A stretch of 64,000 nucleotides of DNA from Sphingomonas endolithica. GTDB taxonomy: Bacteria; Pseudomonadota; Alphaproteobacteria; Sphingomonadales; Sphingomonadaceae. The first letter of the stretch is position 1; every line of letters starts with the position of its first letter. The stretch lies in NCBI RefSeq assembly GCF_025231525.1, contig NZ_CP103057.1, positions 620,001 through 684,000 of the forward strand. The letters run 5' to 3'. The notes beneath the pieces were generated by a model. That model saw only the letters and a program-made list of their open reading frames with translations, was not told the origin of the DNA and ran no database searches. Shown here in pieces: positions 25,970 through 35,781 of the stretch. A program made the translations under genes and the position numbers.

Positions 25970-26599
25970 ATGACCGATTTCACCGATCTGCTCGATGGCT
26001 ATGGCCGCTTTCGCTCCAGCGAGTATCGCCGCCATCGCGAGCGCTGGGTGGAACTAAGCGAAGGGCAAAACCCGCGCGTGATGGTGATCGCCTGCTCGGA
26101 CAGTCGCGTCGATCCCGCCCAGGTGTTCGACACCGTCCCCGGCGAGATCTTCGTCGTGCGCAACGTGGCAAACCTCGTTCCTCCCTTCGAGATGGGCGGC
26201 GGGCGTCACGGTGTGTCGGCGGCGCTGGAATTCGCGGTGACGCAGCTGGAGGTGCCGGAGATCGTGGTAATGGGCCACGGCGCCTGTGGCGGCGTGGGCG
26301 CGGCATTGTCGCGCCGCTTTGCCGGAGAGGCGCCGGGAGCCGGCGGGTTCATCGCGCATTGGGTGGATATGCTCGATGAAGCGCGCGACCGGATCGTGGC
26401 GCAACATGGCGACGGGCCTGAAGCAGTCCGTGCACTCGAGCTGGAGACGGTTCGCGTCTCGATCGCCAACCTGCGGAGCTTTCCGTTCGTGGCGGAACGC
26501 GAAGCGGCGGGAACACTGACGCTTCACGGCGCCTATTTCGCAATCGCCGACGGCGTGCTGCACGTGATGGACGATGTCGGGGAATTCGCCCCCGCTTAG
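25970..26599 (+). CDS. Beta-class carbonic anhydrase
   Basis: This 209-residue zinc enzyme interconverts CO2 and bicarbonate. Zinc ligands are Cys42, His103 and Cys106, with the Asp44-Arg46 pair in ACSDSRVDP; GHGACGGVG holds the second set. A strong ribosome site (AGGAGGGG) precedes the ATG. The stop overlaps the convergent ppk2 stop by four bases. Confidence 0.96.
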   Translation: MTDFTDLLDGYGRFRSSEYRRHRERWVELSEGQNPRVMVIACSDSRVDPAQVFDTVPGEIFVVRNVANLVPPFEMGGGRHGVSAALEFAVTQLEVPEIVVMGHGACGGVGAALSRRFAGEAPGAGGFIAHWVDMLDEARDRIVAQHGDGPEAVRALELETVRVSIANLRSFPFVAEREAAGTLTLHGAYFAIADGVLHVMDDVGEFAPA

Positions 26600-27372
26600 T
26601 CCTTCTTCAACGCCTTGCGCGCGATCTTCTCCACCTCGGGATCGAGCTTGGGTGGGGCCATGTCGACATTCGCTTCGAGCTGGTCCGCGATCACGTTCAA
26701 CGCTGCGATCCGCGCCGCTTTCTTGTTGTTGCCGTCGATTGCATGCCACGGTGCCCAGCGCGTATCGGTGCGGCGGAACATCTCGGCCATGGCGTCGAGA
26801 TACAAATCGCGCTTCTCGCGATTGCGATAATCGTCCACGCCGGTTTTCCACCGCTTCCACGGGTGGTCCAGCCGGGCGAGCAGGCGCGCGTCCTGCTCCT
26901 TCGCCGTCGTGTGCACGAACATTTTGACGATCGTCGTGCCCGAATCGACCTGCTGCGCTTCGAACTCATTGATCTCGTCATAACCACGGCGCCATTCGGC
27001 TTCCTTGGCATAGCCCTCGACGCGTTCGACCAGCACGCGACCATACCAGCTGCGGTCGAACACGCCGATATTGCCGTCCGCCGGCAGCCGCTTCCAGAAG
27101 CGCCACAGGAAATGGCGGGCGAGCTCGTCAGGGTTTGGCGCCTTGATCGGCCAGACCTCGAAATTACGCGGATCCCAATTGCCCGTCAGCCGCTGGATGA
27201 TCCCGCCCTTGCCGGCGGCATCCCAGCCCTCGAACAACACCACCGCCCGCTTCTTGTACACGATATAGGCGACCTGGATATGCGCCAGCCGCTCCTGCAG
27301 CGCGGCGAGATCGTCCGAATAGTCGCCGTCATATTTCTTGCCGGCTTCGTAGTCGGCCAGGTTGATCGTCAT
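26596..27372 (-). CDS. ppk2: Polyphosphate kinase 2
   Basis: This 258-residue single-domain PPK2 uses polyphosphate to phosphorylate nucleoside diphosphates (or the reverse). Walker A GWDAAGKGG is at 49-57, Walker B FDRSWYGR at 105-112, and the basic lid includes KRDLYLDAM. Single-domain members are usually class I (ADP/GDP). The ATG at 27372 has AAAGGA upstream; the longer frame reads into a palindromic repeat that starts 19 bases upstream. ppk1 and ppx lie 4-8 kb away on the same strand. Confidence 0.93.
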   Translation of the reverse strand: MTINLADYEAGKKYDGDYSDDLAALQERLAHIQVAYIVYKKRAVVLFEGWDAAGKGGIIQRLTGNWDPRNFEVWPIKAPNPDELARHFLWRFWKRLPADGNIGVFDRSWYGRVLVERVEGYAKEAEWRRGYDEINEFEAQQVDSGTTIVKMFVHTTAKEQDARLLARLDHPWKRWKTGVDDYRNREKRDLYLDAMAEMFRRTDTRWAPWHAIDGNNKKAARIAALNVIADQLEANVDMAPPKLDPEVEKIARKALKKD

Positions 27373-27390
27373 GCTTGGCGTCCTTTCATC

Positions 27391-27497
27391 CGTCATCCCG
27401 GACTTGGTCCGGATCCAGTTGGCCGGCTACGCTGCGCTTCCCCGCCCGTCACTTTCCTTAGCCGCGGGTTGGATCCCGGACCAAGTCCGGGATGACG
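27391..27497. repeat. REPIN-like inverted repeat, GGACTTGGTCC family
   Basis: Left arm 27391-27417 and right arm 27470-27497 are inverted copies differing only by one missing G in the left arm. It fills most of the gap between the end of aspS and the start of ppk2. The core resembles the ispDF element (ACTTGGTCC against ACTTGTTCC), so the two may be related subfamilies. It would fold in the ppk2 leader if the two genes are co-transcribed. Confidence 0.85.
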
Positions 27498-27523
27498 GCG
27501 GGAATCGAGCGCCGCGGTACGCC

Positions 27524-29344
27524 CTATTCCGGACGAACCGCTTCGCTGACTGTTCTAGCCGCGACCGGCGCCACCGTTTTCAGGTTCAACTCCTTGAGCT
27601 GCTTCTCGGTCGCGAAGTTGGGCGCGCCCATCATCAGGTCCTCGGCCTTCTGCGTCATCGGGAACGTGATCACCTCGCGGATGTTCGGTTCGTCCGCCAG
27701 CAGCATGACGATGCGATCGACTCCCGGCGCGGAGCCGCCGTGCGGCGGGGCACCGCACTTGAACGCGTTGATCATGCCGGCGAAGTTCAGATCGACATCG
27801 GCCTGAGTGTAGCCGGCGATCTCGAACGCCTTGTACATTATCTCCGGCTTGTGATTGCGGATCGCGCCGGACGACAATTCGATGCCATTGCACACGATGT
27901 CGTACTGGTAGGCCAGGATATCGAGCGGGTTCATCGTCTCCAGCGCGTCCATCTCGCCCTGCGGCATCGAGAAGGGGTTGTGGCTGAAATCGACCTTCTT
28001 GGCGTCCTCGTCATATTCGAACATCGGGAAATCGACGATCCAGCAGAATTCGAATTTCTTGTCGTCGATCAGCTCGAGCTGCGTGGCGACACGGGTACGC
28101 GCCAGGCCAGCGAGCTTGGCCGCCTGCGCTTCCTTGCCCGCAGCGAAGAAGATGCCGTCATTAGGTCCAAGGCCGAGCGCCTCGGCGATCGCCTTCATGC
28201 CATCCTGGCCGTGATTGTTGGCGATCGGGCCGCCGAACACGCCGTCCTTCTGCGTCGCATAGCCGAGGCCGGGGAAGCCCTCCGACTGTGCCCAGCTGTT
28301 CATCTCGTCGAAGAACTTGCGGCTCTTCTCGTGCGTGTTGGGTGCCGCCAGCGCGCGGACCACGTCGCCGCCCTCGACCATCGACGCGAACCGGCCGAAG
28401 CCCGAGCCGCGGAACAGCTCGCTCACGTCGTGGATCAAAATCGGGTTGCGCAGATCGGGCTTGTCGTTGCCGTATTTCAGCATCGAGTCGCGATAGGGGA
28501 TGCGCTTGAATGGCAGCGGGCTGACCTTGCGACCCTTGCCCTGCCAGTCGGCGAATTCCTCGAACACGCCGTGCAGCACCGGCTCGATCGCGGCGAACAC
28601 GTCTTCCTGCGTGACATAGCTCATCTCAAAATCGAGCTGGTAGAATTCGCCCGGGCTACGATCGGCGCGCGCATCCTCGTCGCGGAAGCACGGTGCGATC
28701 TGGAAATAGCGATCGAAGCCGGCCACCATCAACAGCTGCTTGAACATCTGCGGCGCCTGCGGGAGGGCGTAGAATTTGCCCGGATGCACGCGGCTCGGCA
28801 CGAGATAGTCGCGCGCGCCTTCAGGGCTCGACGCGGTCAGGATCGGCGTCTGGAATTCGGTGAAGCCCTGCCCGATCATGCGCTGGCGCAGGCTGGAGAT
28901 GACGTTCGAGCGCAGCATCACATTGGCGTGCAGCCGCTCGCGGCGCAGATCGAGGAAGCGATAACGCAGCCGCGTCTCTTCCGGATATTCGTTTTCGCCG
29001 AACACCGGCATCGGCAATTCCTGCGCCGACGACTGCACCACCACGTCGCGGGCGCGGATCTCGACCTCGCCCGAGGGCAGATTGGCGTTCACCGTCTCGG
29101 GTGAGCGCGCCACCACGTCGCCGGTGATCGTCACCACCGACTCGGCGCGCAGTTTGTCGAGCATTGCGTGCGTCGGGCTGTCGCTGTCGGTGACGATCTG
29201 GGTGATGCCGTAATGATCGCGCAGATCGACGAACAGCAGATTGCCGTGATCGCGCTTGCGATGGACCCAGCCGGAAAGCTTGACCGAGGTGCCGACATCG
29301 GCGGCGCGGAGCTGGGCGCAGGTGTGCGTGCGATAGGCGTGCAT
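27524..29344 (-). CDS. aspS: Aspartyl-tRNA synthetase
   Basis: This 606-residue class II synthetase has the bacterial AspRS length. It has an N-terminal OB fold ([20 protein letters not shown]), motif 2 ([21 protein letters not shown]), a central GAD-type insertion and motif 3 ([14 protein letters not shown]). It charges tRNA-Asp, and alphaproteobacterial forms may also mischarge tRNA-Asn. A perfect inverted repeat lies between its start and the divergent rnd gene. Confidence 0.97.
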   Translation of the reverse strand: MHAYRTHTCAQLRAADVGTSVKLSGWVHRKRDHGNLLFVDLRDHYGITQIVTDSDSPTHAMLDKLRAESVVTITGDVVARSPETVNANLPSGEVEIRARDVVVQSSAQELPMPVFGENEYPEETRLRYRFLDLRRERLHANVMLRSNVISSLRQRMIGQGFTEFQTPILTASSPEGARDYLVPSRVHPGKFYALPQAPQMFKQLLMVAGFDRYFQIAPCFRDEDARADRSPGEFYQLDFEMSYVTQEDVFAAIEPVLHGVFEEFADWQGKGRKVSPLPFKRIPYRDSMLKYGNDKPDLRNPILIHDVSELFRGSGFGRFASMVEGGDVVRALAAPNTHEKSRKFFDEMNSWAQSEGFPGLGYATQKDGVFGGPIANNHGQDGMKAIAEALGLGPNDGIFFAAGKEAQAAKLAGLARTRVATQLELIDDKKFEFCWIVDFPMFEYDEDAKKVDFSHNPFSMPQGEMDALETMNPLDILAYQYDIVCNGIELSSGAIRNHKPEIMYKAFEIAGYTQADVDLNFAGMINAFKCGAPPHGGSAPGVDRIVMLLADEPNIREVITFPMTQKAEDLMMGAPNFATEKQLKELNLKTVAPVAARTVSEAVRPE

Positions 29345-29364
29345 GGTCGATTCCTATGAATTGC

Positions 29365-29440
29365 CGTCATCCCCGCGCAGGCGGGGATCCATATTCTCCG
29401 GCGTTCCAGGCTATGGATCCCCGCCTGCGCGGGGATGACG
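29365..29440. repeat. REPIN-like inverted repeat, ATCCCCGC family, perfect arms
   Basis: Arms 29365-29393 and 29412-29440 are perfect 29-base inverted copies around an 18-base loop. Each arm contains the hairpin ATCCCCGC-gcag-GCGGGGAT shared with 14653-14746. The element occupies the aspS/rnd divergent intergenic region, so promoters of both genes must lie around or inside it. Confidence 0.92.
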
Positions 29441-29510
29441 GATAAGCGGTGTGCGCTTCCCTTTCCAGCCCGCCTTTGTCAAGCCGCGCCCGCCTCGCTA
29501 TGGCACGCCC

Positions 29511-30686
29511 ATGCATATCCATCCGCTCATCACCGACAGTGCGACTCTCGCCAATCTGTGCGCCCGTCTGTCCCAGGCCGACTTCGTCTGCGTCGATACC
29601 GAATTCATGCGCGAGAACACGTTCTGGCCGGAACTGTGTCTCATCCAGATCGCCGACGTGAACGAGGCGGCGGCGATCGATCCGATGGCGCCCGGGCTCG
29701 ACATGAAGCCGCTGCTCGATCTGATGACCGAGAATCAAGACGTGCTGAAGGTGTTCCACGCCGGCGGCCAGGACCTGGAGATCATCTATAATTTAACGGG
29801 CAAGACGCCCTACCCTTTGTTCGACACGCAGGTCGCGGCGATGGCGCTCGGGCAAGGCGAGCAGATCGGTTATTCCAACCTCGTCGATGCCTATCTCGGC
29901 ATTGTCGTCGACAAGGGCGCGCGCTTCACCGACTGGAGCCGCCGGCCCTTGGACGCACGGCAGATCGAATATGCCATCGGCGACGTGACGCATCTGGCGG
30001 AGATCTTCCCCAAGATGCTCGCCCGGTTGCGCAAGACCGGGCGCGGCGCCTGGCTCGACCAGGAGATGGAACGGATCGGCGATCCCGCCAACTATGCCAA
30101 CGATCCCGAGGAAGCGTGGAAGCGCATCAAGGTTCCGGGCCGCAAGCCCGATCTGTTGGGCCGGCTCAAGGCGTTGGCGCGGTGGCGCGAGATCGAGGCA
30201 CGTCAAAAGGACATCCCCCGCGGCCGCATCGTCAAGGACGAGACGATTGCCGACATCGCTGGCCATCCGCCGCGCAAGCAGGGCGATCTGTCCAAGGTAC
30301 GCGGGCTCTCCCCCGCCTGGGCCAATAACGATATCGGCGCGCGCATGATGGCCGCGCTGGATGCAGCGGTGCCGATGGACGCGGGTGAAATGCCGCAGCG
30401 CGACGATCGCAAGCCGGGCCTTGGCAAGGACGGGGCGTTGGTGGCCGACCTGCTCAAGCTGCTGCTCAAGATCCGCTCCAAGGAAATCGACGTGGCCTCG
30501 CGGTTGCTCGCGCGCAGCGAAGACCTGGAGGCGTTGGCCGCCGGCACGCGCGACGATCTGTCGATCCTGCAAGGCTGGCGTTTCGATCAGTTCGGCCGCG
30601 ACGCGCTCGATCTGGTCGAAGGGCGGCTCGCCTTTGCGGTCGTCGATGGGAAGCTCAAGATGACACGTACGGAGAACATCGCATGA
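29511..30686 (+). CDS. rnd: Ribonuclease D
   Basis: This 391-residue 3'-5' exoribonuclease matures tRNA 3' ends. The DEDDy exonuclease motifs are Asp29/Glu31 in CVDTEFMRE, HAGGQDLEI, and YAIGDVTHL with the catalytic Tyr/Asp. The C-terminal half holds an HRDC domain and DDLSILQGWRFDQFG. I chose the ATG at 29511, since the longer frame starts inside the repeat region. The stop overlaps the I78 inhibitor gene (ATGA). Confidence 0.95.
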   Translation: MHIHPLITDSATLANLCARLSQADFVCVDTEFMRENTFWPELCLIQIADVNEAAAIDPMAPGLDMKPLLDLMTENQDVLKVFHAGGQDLEIIYNLTGKTPYPLFDTQVAAMALGQGEQIGYSNLVDAYLGIVVDKGARFTDWSRRPLDARQIEYAIGDVTHLAEIFPKMLARLRKTGRGAWLDQEMERIGDPANYANDPEEAWKRIKVPGRKPDLLGRLKALARWREIEARQKDIPRGRIVKDETIADIAGHPPRKQGDLSKVRGLSPAWANNDIGARMMAALDAAVPMDAGEMPQRDDRKPGLGKDGALVADLLKLLLKIRSKEIDVASRLLARSEDLEALAAGTRDDLSILQGWRFDQFGRDALDLVEGRLAFAVVDGKLKMTRTENIA

Positions 30687-30973
30687 AGCTCGTAATTGCC
30701 GCCCCGGTCCTGCTGCTGGCTGTTGCCGGCTGTACGCAGGAGCATCCCGCTCCGCTGCCTAGCCCGACCGGCATATGCCAAGCTGAGCCGGCACAGCGCT
30801 TCGTCGGCCAACAAGCGACTCCGGCGCTGACCGACCAGGTCCAGCGCGCATCGGGTGCAGCCACCGCACGGCGGATCACGCCGGAGATGCGCGTGACCAT
30901 GGAATTCAGTGACACCCGCGTAAACGTGTGGGTCGGGCTAAAGGGCGAGGCCGAGCGGATTACCTGCGGGTAA
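30683..30973 (+). CDS. I78-family peptidase inhibitor lipoprotein
   Basis: This 96-residue protein has a lipobox (VAGC, Cys17). Its mature region CQAEPAQRFVGQQATPALTD, followed by RRITPEMRVTMEFSDTRVNV and a final ERITCG, matches the I78 inhibitor family. Members inhibit serine proteases. Two further cysteines (in GICQ and ITCG) could pair. It overlaps the rnd stop by four bases. Confidence 0.85.
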   Translation: MKLVIAAPVLLLAVAGCTQEHPAPLPSPTGICQAEPAQRFVGQQATPALTDQVQRASGAATARRITPEMRVTMEFSDTRVNVWVGLKGEAERITCG

Positions 30974-31033
30974 TCCGTTCAGCTCCGGATAGAGGCCGCG
31001 CCATTTGGCTGGAGCGCGGCTTCGCTTCCACCT

Positions 31034-31399
31034 TCAATCAGCCGGATTGAAGAAAAACCAGTGTTCGTGAATCTTGCCGTCGACGATGCGCGCGGCGTCC
31101 GCGCCGCTGACGATGATCTGCCCCGGCGGTCCACCTTGCCAGTGGGTTACGGCAACGCCGTGGTGCCCCAATGTCTGGCCGATGACTTCGAATCGGAAGC
31201 CGGGCGGCATATCGGCAAGCACCCCCGCGACCACCGCTGAGATCGCCGCATGGCCTGTGACGGATCTCTCGGGCTCATAGATGATCGCATCGAAGTGGTA
31301 GATTTCATCGATCGCGGTCAGCCTTTGGCGGTCATCCCGCTCGTTCCAAACCCGTCCGATGCTCGCTTCGAGAAGTTCAGTAATCGACTGATCAGCCAT
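31034..31399 (-). CDS. SnoaL-like / NTF2-fold small protein
   Basis: This 121-residue protein is predicted to take the cone-shaped NTF2-like fold. ITELLEASIGRVWNERD at the start, FDAIIYEPERSVTGHAAI in the middle and the ARIVDGKIHEHWFFFN end are typical of SnoaL-like proteins. These act as small hydrolases, isomerases or binding proteins, and the substrate cannot be told from sequence. The ATG at 31399 has GGAGG upstream. It lies between rnd/I78 and ppx without obvious functional ties. Confidence 0.8.
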   Translation of the reverse strand: MADQSITELLEASIGRVWNERDDRQRLTAIDEIYHFDAIIYEPERSVTGHAAISAVVAGVLADMPPGFRFEVIGQTLGHHGVAVTHWQGGPPGQIIVSGADAARIVDGKIHEHWFFFNPAD

Positions 31400-31463
31400 G
31401 ATGTCCGTTCCTCCACCCTCGCTACATTCGCCCTGCCTGACGGCGCTGCGGTTGCGGCGCGCA

Positions 31464-32969
31464 TCAGCCCGCCACCACTGTTGCCCGCCCGACGGCATTA
31501 CCAAGCGCGGCGTGCCGCCGCTCCACCGCATCGCCATACAATGCCCGGTCAGGGTCCGCCAAATGCAGCGTCACTGCCGCCATATCCTGGCTGAGCCGCG
31601 AGCGTTGCAGCGGCCCGGCCAGGCCACCACTCAGCCGTTGGCCCAGCCGCATCGCCAAACCCCAGGTCACTGCGCATTTCAGATCGTCGGCCGGTGCCAG
31701 CATCGCCAGTGGTGCAGGCGTGTTCGTGCCGCCTCCAAGGCTGGTGAACAACGCCTGCGCCATCAGCGCGCGGCCGCGCGCGTCGATCGCCACCCAATTG
31801 CCGTGGAGCGCGATCTCCACGCCGCGTTCGGCACGAAACTCGGGGTTCGCCCGCCAGCCGACATCCGCCAGCTGGCATGCGGCATGGCGCAACCGCGTCA
31901 TGTCCACATCGTCGCTCTGGAACAGCGGCGCGATCCAGCGGTCGAGCAGGTCGCCATGCTCGGCGAAGCGGCCATGCCGCCGTCCCTCGTCGCGGGTTGC
32001 CACGATCAGCGGGTCCTGCGCCCGCGTGCCTGCATCGAGCGCCTCGTAGAGCAGCCCCTCGCGCAGCCCGAATGCCGAAACGACCGTCGTATCGCTGCCG
32101 AGGTGCTTGAGCAGGACGCTCAGCAGAGCGGCGCTGTCGCCCAGCGTCGTCGCGCGGCCGGACGACAGGCCGGGCACGGCCTTCAGCCATTGTTTGTTCA
32201 CGTGCGCGATCGTGCGGCCCATGCGCAGGATCGACGCGGCGGGCATCGAATATTGGTGGATCACCGGCAGCGGGTATTCGCACAGATGCATGTCGAGCCG
32301 GCCGAGCGCGCGCCACGATCCGCCGACGAGATACAGCGGCACGCCTGCGCCGCCGCCGAGCCAGCCAGCATCCCTCAGGGCAGCATGCACGGTGCGCTCG
32401 AGCACCCCCGGTCCCTTTTCGCGCAGCGCCGCGATACGCAAGACGCCGAACGGAAAGGACACGCGGTCGCGCAGTTCGCCTTGCGCGATCCGTACCAGTT
32501 CGAGGCTGCCGCCGCCCAGGTCACCGACGATGCCGTCGGCATCGGGAATGCCGGAAAGCACGCCCTGCCCCGCTGCCATCGCCTCCTGCTCACCGCTCAG
32601 CGTCTCGACGTCGAGCCCGAGGTCCCGCACCGTCCGCAGCAACGCCGCGCCATTGGAGGCATCGCGCACCGCGGCGGTGGCGACGGTACGCAGGCTCGAT
32701 ACCTCCATCTCGCGTGCGACGGCGGCAAAGCGCGCGAGCGCCTGTTCCGCCAGGTCGAGCGACGCTTGCGGGATGGCACCGGTTTGCGCGAGCCCGCGCC
32801 CAAGACCCGCCATCACTTTTTCGTTGAACAGGATCGCCGGCAGTCGCTCCGGCCCTTGATAGACGACCAAACGAATCGAATTGGACCCGATATCGATGAT
32901 GCCGGTGCGCGGTTCGGTCGGCGTGTCCGCGCGCACTTTGCGCAGCAGCGCCGGAATGCTCACGCTCAA
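31464..32969 (-). CDS. ppx: Exopolyphosphatase (Ppx/GppA family)
   Basis: This 501-residue ASKHA-fold phosphatase has GIIDIGSNSIRLVVYQG at the N-terminus and GDLGGGSLEL as the second phosphate motif. It releases phosphate from polyphosphate chains, or converts pppGpp to ppGpp, or both. A C-terminal HD-like helical domain follows. The start overlaps the ppk1 stop by four bases, so synthesis and degradation of polyphosphate are co-transcribed. Confidence 0.94.
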   Translation of the reverse strand: MSVSIPALLRKVRADTPTEPRTGIIDIGSNSIRLVVYQGPERLPAILFNEKVMAGLGRGLAQTGAIPQASLDLAEQALARFAAVAREMEVSSLRTVATAAVRDASNGAALLRTVRDLGLDVETLSGEQEAMAAGQGVLSGIPDADGIVGDLGGGSLELVRIAQGELRDRVSFPFGVLRIAALREKGPGVLERTVHAALRDAGWLGGGAGVPLYLVGGSWRALGRLDMHLCEYPLPVIHQYSMPAASILRMGRTIAHVNKQWLKAVPGLSSGRATTLGDSAALLSVLLKHLGSDTTVVSAFGLREGLLYEALDAGTRAQDPLIVATRDEGRRHGRFAEHGDLLDRWIAPLFQSDDVDMTRLRHAACQLADVGWRANPEFRAERGVEIALHGNWVAIDARGRALMAQALFTSLGGGTNTPAPLAMLAPADDLKCAVTWGLAMRLGQRLSGGLAGPLQRSRLSQDMAAVTLHLADPDRALYGDAVERRHAALGNAVGRATVVAG

Positions 32970-35143
32970 TGACCGCGCCGGAACGACAATTTGGGAACCG
33001 ACTTGCCCTTCAGTGCCGCGCCGCGCCCGGATAGCGAGGGATTGGTCATGAAATAGCGGTGCAGATTGAACGGCCGCTCGCCGGGCTGTTCGCGTACATA
33101 GCTGCCATCGGCCTGCAGATCCCAGCTTTGTTCATTGTCGAGCAGATTGGCGACCATCACCTGATCGAGGATCTGGTCGTGCACCGTGCGGTTGAGGATC
33201 GGCAGCATATATTCCACCCGGCGATCGAAATTGCGCGGCATCCAGTCCGCCGAGGAGATGAACAGCTTGGCATCGTCATTGGGCAACGCCTGGCCATTGC
33301 CGAACGCCCAGATCCGGCTGTGTTCGAGGAACCGACCGATGATCGATTTCACGCGAATGTTCTCGGACAGATCGGGCACGCCTGGCTTGAGGCAGCAGAT
33401 GCCGCGGATGATCAGGTCGATCTCGACCCCGGCATTGCTCGCCTCGTACAATTTCTCGATCACTGCAGGATCGACCAGCGAATTCATCTTTGCCCAGATC
33501 GCCGCGGGTTTGCCGCCCTTGGCGTTGGCGATCTCGTCGTCGATCAGACGGACGAGCCGCGGTCGCAGGTCACGCGGCGACAGGCTGACCAACTCCATCC
33601 CCTCCGGCTCGACATAGCCGGTGATGTAGTTGAACATCTGCGCGGCATCCTGCCCGATGCGGGGATCGGCGGTGAAGAAGCTGATATCGGTATAGATTTT
33701 GGCGGTGATCGGGTGATAATTGCCCGTCCCGAAATGGCAGTAGGTGCGGTACACCGAGCCCTCGCGCCGCACGACCATCGAGATCTTGGCGTGCGTCTTC
33801 CACTCCATGAAGCCGTAGACCACCTGCACGCCCGCCCGCTCCAGCGCGCTGGCCCAGACGATATTCTGTTCCTCGTCGAAACGCGCCTTCAGCTCGACCA
33901 CCGCGGTCACCGACTTGCCCGCCTCGGCCGCCGCGATCAGCGCGTTGATCACCGCCGGCTGCTTGCCCGCGCGGTACAATGTCTGCTTGATCGCGACTAC
34001 GTCGGGGTCGTTCGCCGCCTGCTTCAGGAAGGCGAGCACCACCTCGAACGTCTCGTAGGGATGGTGGACGACGATGTCCTTGGCCTTGATCGCCGCAAAG
34101 CAATCGCCGCCGAATTCGCGGATGCGCTCGGGGAAGCGTGGTGCGTAAGCGGGGAATTTCAGATCGGGGCGGTCCTCATCGACGATCGCGTCGAGATCGC
34201 CGACGCCCAAGAAGGCACCGCTTTCGGTGACGAAGGCGTGCTCTCCCCCCAGTTCCTCGCGCAATGCGGCGCCGAGCGCCGGCGGCATGCCGCTTTCCAG
34301 TTCCAGCCGAATGACCCGGCCGCGGCGGCGGCGCTTGATCGCGTTGGCGAAGTAGCGGACCAGATCCTCCGCCTCGTCCTCGATCTCGAGATCGCTGTCG
34401 CGCAGCACGCGGAATTCCGCGCCGCCCAGCACGTTGTAGCCGGGGAAGATCAGCGGGGCGAAATGCTTGACCAGCGATTCGACCGCGACGAACCGCGCGC
34501 GTTCGCCCGGTACTCGTACGAAGCGCGGCATCTGGCTCGGCAGCATGACCAGTTCGCGGATCGGTGCCTCGTCCGAGATGCGGACGAGATCGAACATCAC
34601 CGCCAGCCCCTTGTTCGACATGAACGGAAAGGGATGCGCGGGATCGAGTGCCTGCGGCGTCAGGATCGGGAATATCTGTTCGCGGAAGTGATTCTGCAGC
34701 CAGGCGACTTCCTGCGTGGTCAGGAATTCTTCGATCGTGCGCGATCCCAGCACGTCGATGCCGGTTTCACTCAACTGTCGACGCAGATCGCGCCACACGG
34801 AGCGTTGACTCTCGATCAGCGCATCGGCCTCGGCGACGATCGCGGCGAGCTGCTGGCCCGAGGTCAGGCCGTCTGCGGAGCGACGATCGACTTCCTGGAC
34901 CTGCTGGCCCTTCAAGCCGGCCACACGCACCATGAAGAATTCGTCGAGGTTGGACCCCGAGATCGACAGGAAGCGGACCCGCTCCAGCAGCGGATGCGCA
35001 GGATTGCACGCCTCCTCCAGCACGCGGCGATTGAACGCCAGCCAGGAAAGCTCGCGATTGAAATAGCGTTCGCTGCCCTCGCTGGCGGCAAACTGGTCGT
35101 CGTCATCCTCGGTGAGATGCGCGATATGGGCGGGGCGGGTCAT
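32966..35143 (-). CDS. ppk1: Polyphosphate kinase 1
   Basis: This 725-residue enzyme makes polyphosphate from ATP. It begins with the N-terminal helical domain (YFNRELSWLAFNRRVLEEA). The catalytic region includes YRTYCHFGTGNYHP, with the histidine that becomes phosphorylated, and HAKISMVVRREGS. The ATG at 35143 overlaps the hdaA stop (ATGA); a longer upstream frame only re-reads hdaA DNA. Confidence 0.97.
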   Translation of the reverse strand: MTRPAHIAHLTEDDDDQFAASEGSERYFNRELSWLAFNRRVLEEACNPAHPLLERVRFLSISGSNLDEFFMVRVAGLKGQQVQEVDRRSADGLTSGQQLAAIVAEADALIESQRSVWRDLRRQLSETGIDVLGSRTIEEFLTTQEVAWLQNHFREQIFPILTPQALDPAHPFPFMSNKGLAVMFDLVRISDEAPIRELVMLPSQMPRFVRVPGERARFVAVESLVKHFAPLIFPGYNVLGGAEFRVLRDSDLEIEDEAEDLVRYFANAIKRRRRGRVIRLELESGMPPALGAALREELGGEHAFVTESGAFLGVGDLDAIVDEDRPDLKFPAYAPRFPERIREFGGDCFAAIKAKDIVVHHPYETFEVVLAFLKQAANDPDVVAIKQTLYRAGKQPAVINALIAAAEAGKSVTAVVELKARFDEEQNIVWASALERAGVQVVYGFMEWKTHAKISMVVRREGSVYRTYCHFGTGNYHPITAKIYTDISFFTADPRIGQDAAQMFNYITGYVEPEGMELVSLSPRDLRPRLVRLIDDEIANAKGGKPAAIWAKMNSLVDPAVIEKLYEASNAGVEIDLIIRGICCLKPGVPDLSENIRVKSIIGRFLEHSRIWAFGNGQALPNDDAKLFISSADWMPRNFDRRVEYMLPILNRTVHDQILDQVMVANLLDNEQSWDLQADGSYVREQPGERPFNLHRYFMTNPSLSGRGAALKGKSVPKLSFRRGH

Positions 35144-35781
35144 GGAACCTCGAATGGCAGGGTTGGCGCGGGATCGATGATCATGCTGGCCTCGGTCAAT
35201 GTGGCCTTTGCCAAGGGGATCGACAAGCGTTTCCGCCGTTCCATCACCGCCTGGTCGAGTATGTCGACCGCGCGCAGTAATGCCACGTGGCTGCGTTCGA
35301 CGCGCGCCAGCAGCCACTGGATCAGCTCGGGCCGGGCATCCAGCCCACGGCGCAGGAACTGCCGCTCGAACAAGGCCTGCATCAGCACATCGTCCGGCGC
35401 GCCGATCCGCGCAACCGGGCTCGCGGCCAGGCGGGAACGCAGATCGGGCAGCTTGACCGTCCATTCGGGCGGCGCGGCATCGGCGATCACGATCAATGGA
35501 CGATGCGCTTCCTGCGCGCTGTTCCAGGCATGAAACAGGGTGGCCTCGGGCTGGCGCTCGGCATCGTCGATCATCGTGCCACCGCTTTTGGCGGCGAAGA
35601 TCCGCGCCAGCAGGCTACGACCCGACTTGCGCGGGCCTGTCAGCACCAGAGTCATTACCGGCCAGGACGCCCAATGTTCGAGTTGCTGCACCGCGCGCGC
35701 GTTGGATTCGCCGACCAGGAATTCGTCGTCGCGCGGGTCGGCAGGCCATTCGAACGGCAGTGCGATCTGCCCCCCGCTCAT
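35140..35781 (-). CDS. hdaA: DnaA-related replication regulator HdaA
   Basis: This 213-residue protein resembles Hda/HdaA, which binds the sliding clamp and promotes DnaA-ATP hydrolysis. The N-terminal QIALPF (5-10) is a clamp-binding motif of the QL[S/D]LPF type. The AAA+ core is degenerate: Walker A reads GPRKSGRS, with Arg replacing the normal Lys, and Walker B reads LIVIADAA. It sits directly before ppk1 and after a DUF2066 gene, with four-base overlaps on both sides, as commonly seen in alphaproteobacteria. Confidence 0.85.
   Translation of the reverse strand: MSGGQIALPFEWPADPRDDEFLVGESNARAVQQLEHWASWPVMTLVLTGPRKSGRSLLARIFAAKSGGTMIDDAERQPEATLFHAWNSAQEAHRPLIVIADAAPPEWTVKLPDLRSRLAASPVARIGAPDDVLMQALFERQFLRRGLDARPELIQWLLARVERSHVALLRAVDILDQAVMERRKRLSIPLAKATLTEASMIIDPAPTLPFEVP

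Noticed and set aside
29501..29515. Near-perfect sigma-54 promoter match (TGGCACGCCCATGCA)
   Set aside because: It overlaps the rnd start codon at 29511, so a transcript would begin inside the gene.
33059..35533. Open frame of over 800 codons antisense to ppk1
   Set aside because: No recognisable domain; third-position GC bias of ppk1 keeps the opposite frame open. PPK1 is unambiguous on the minus strand.
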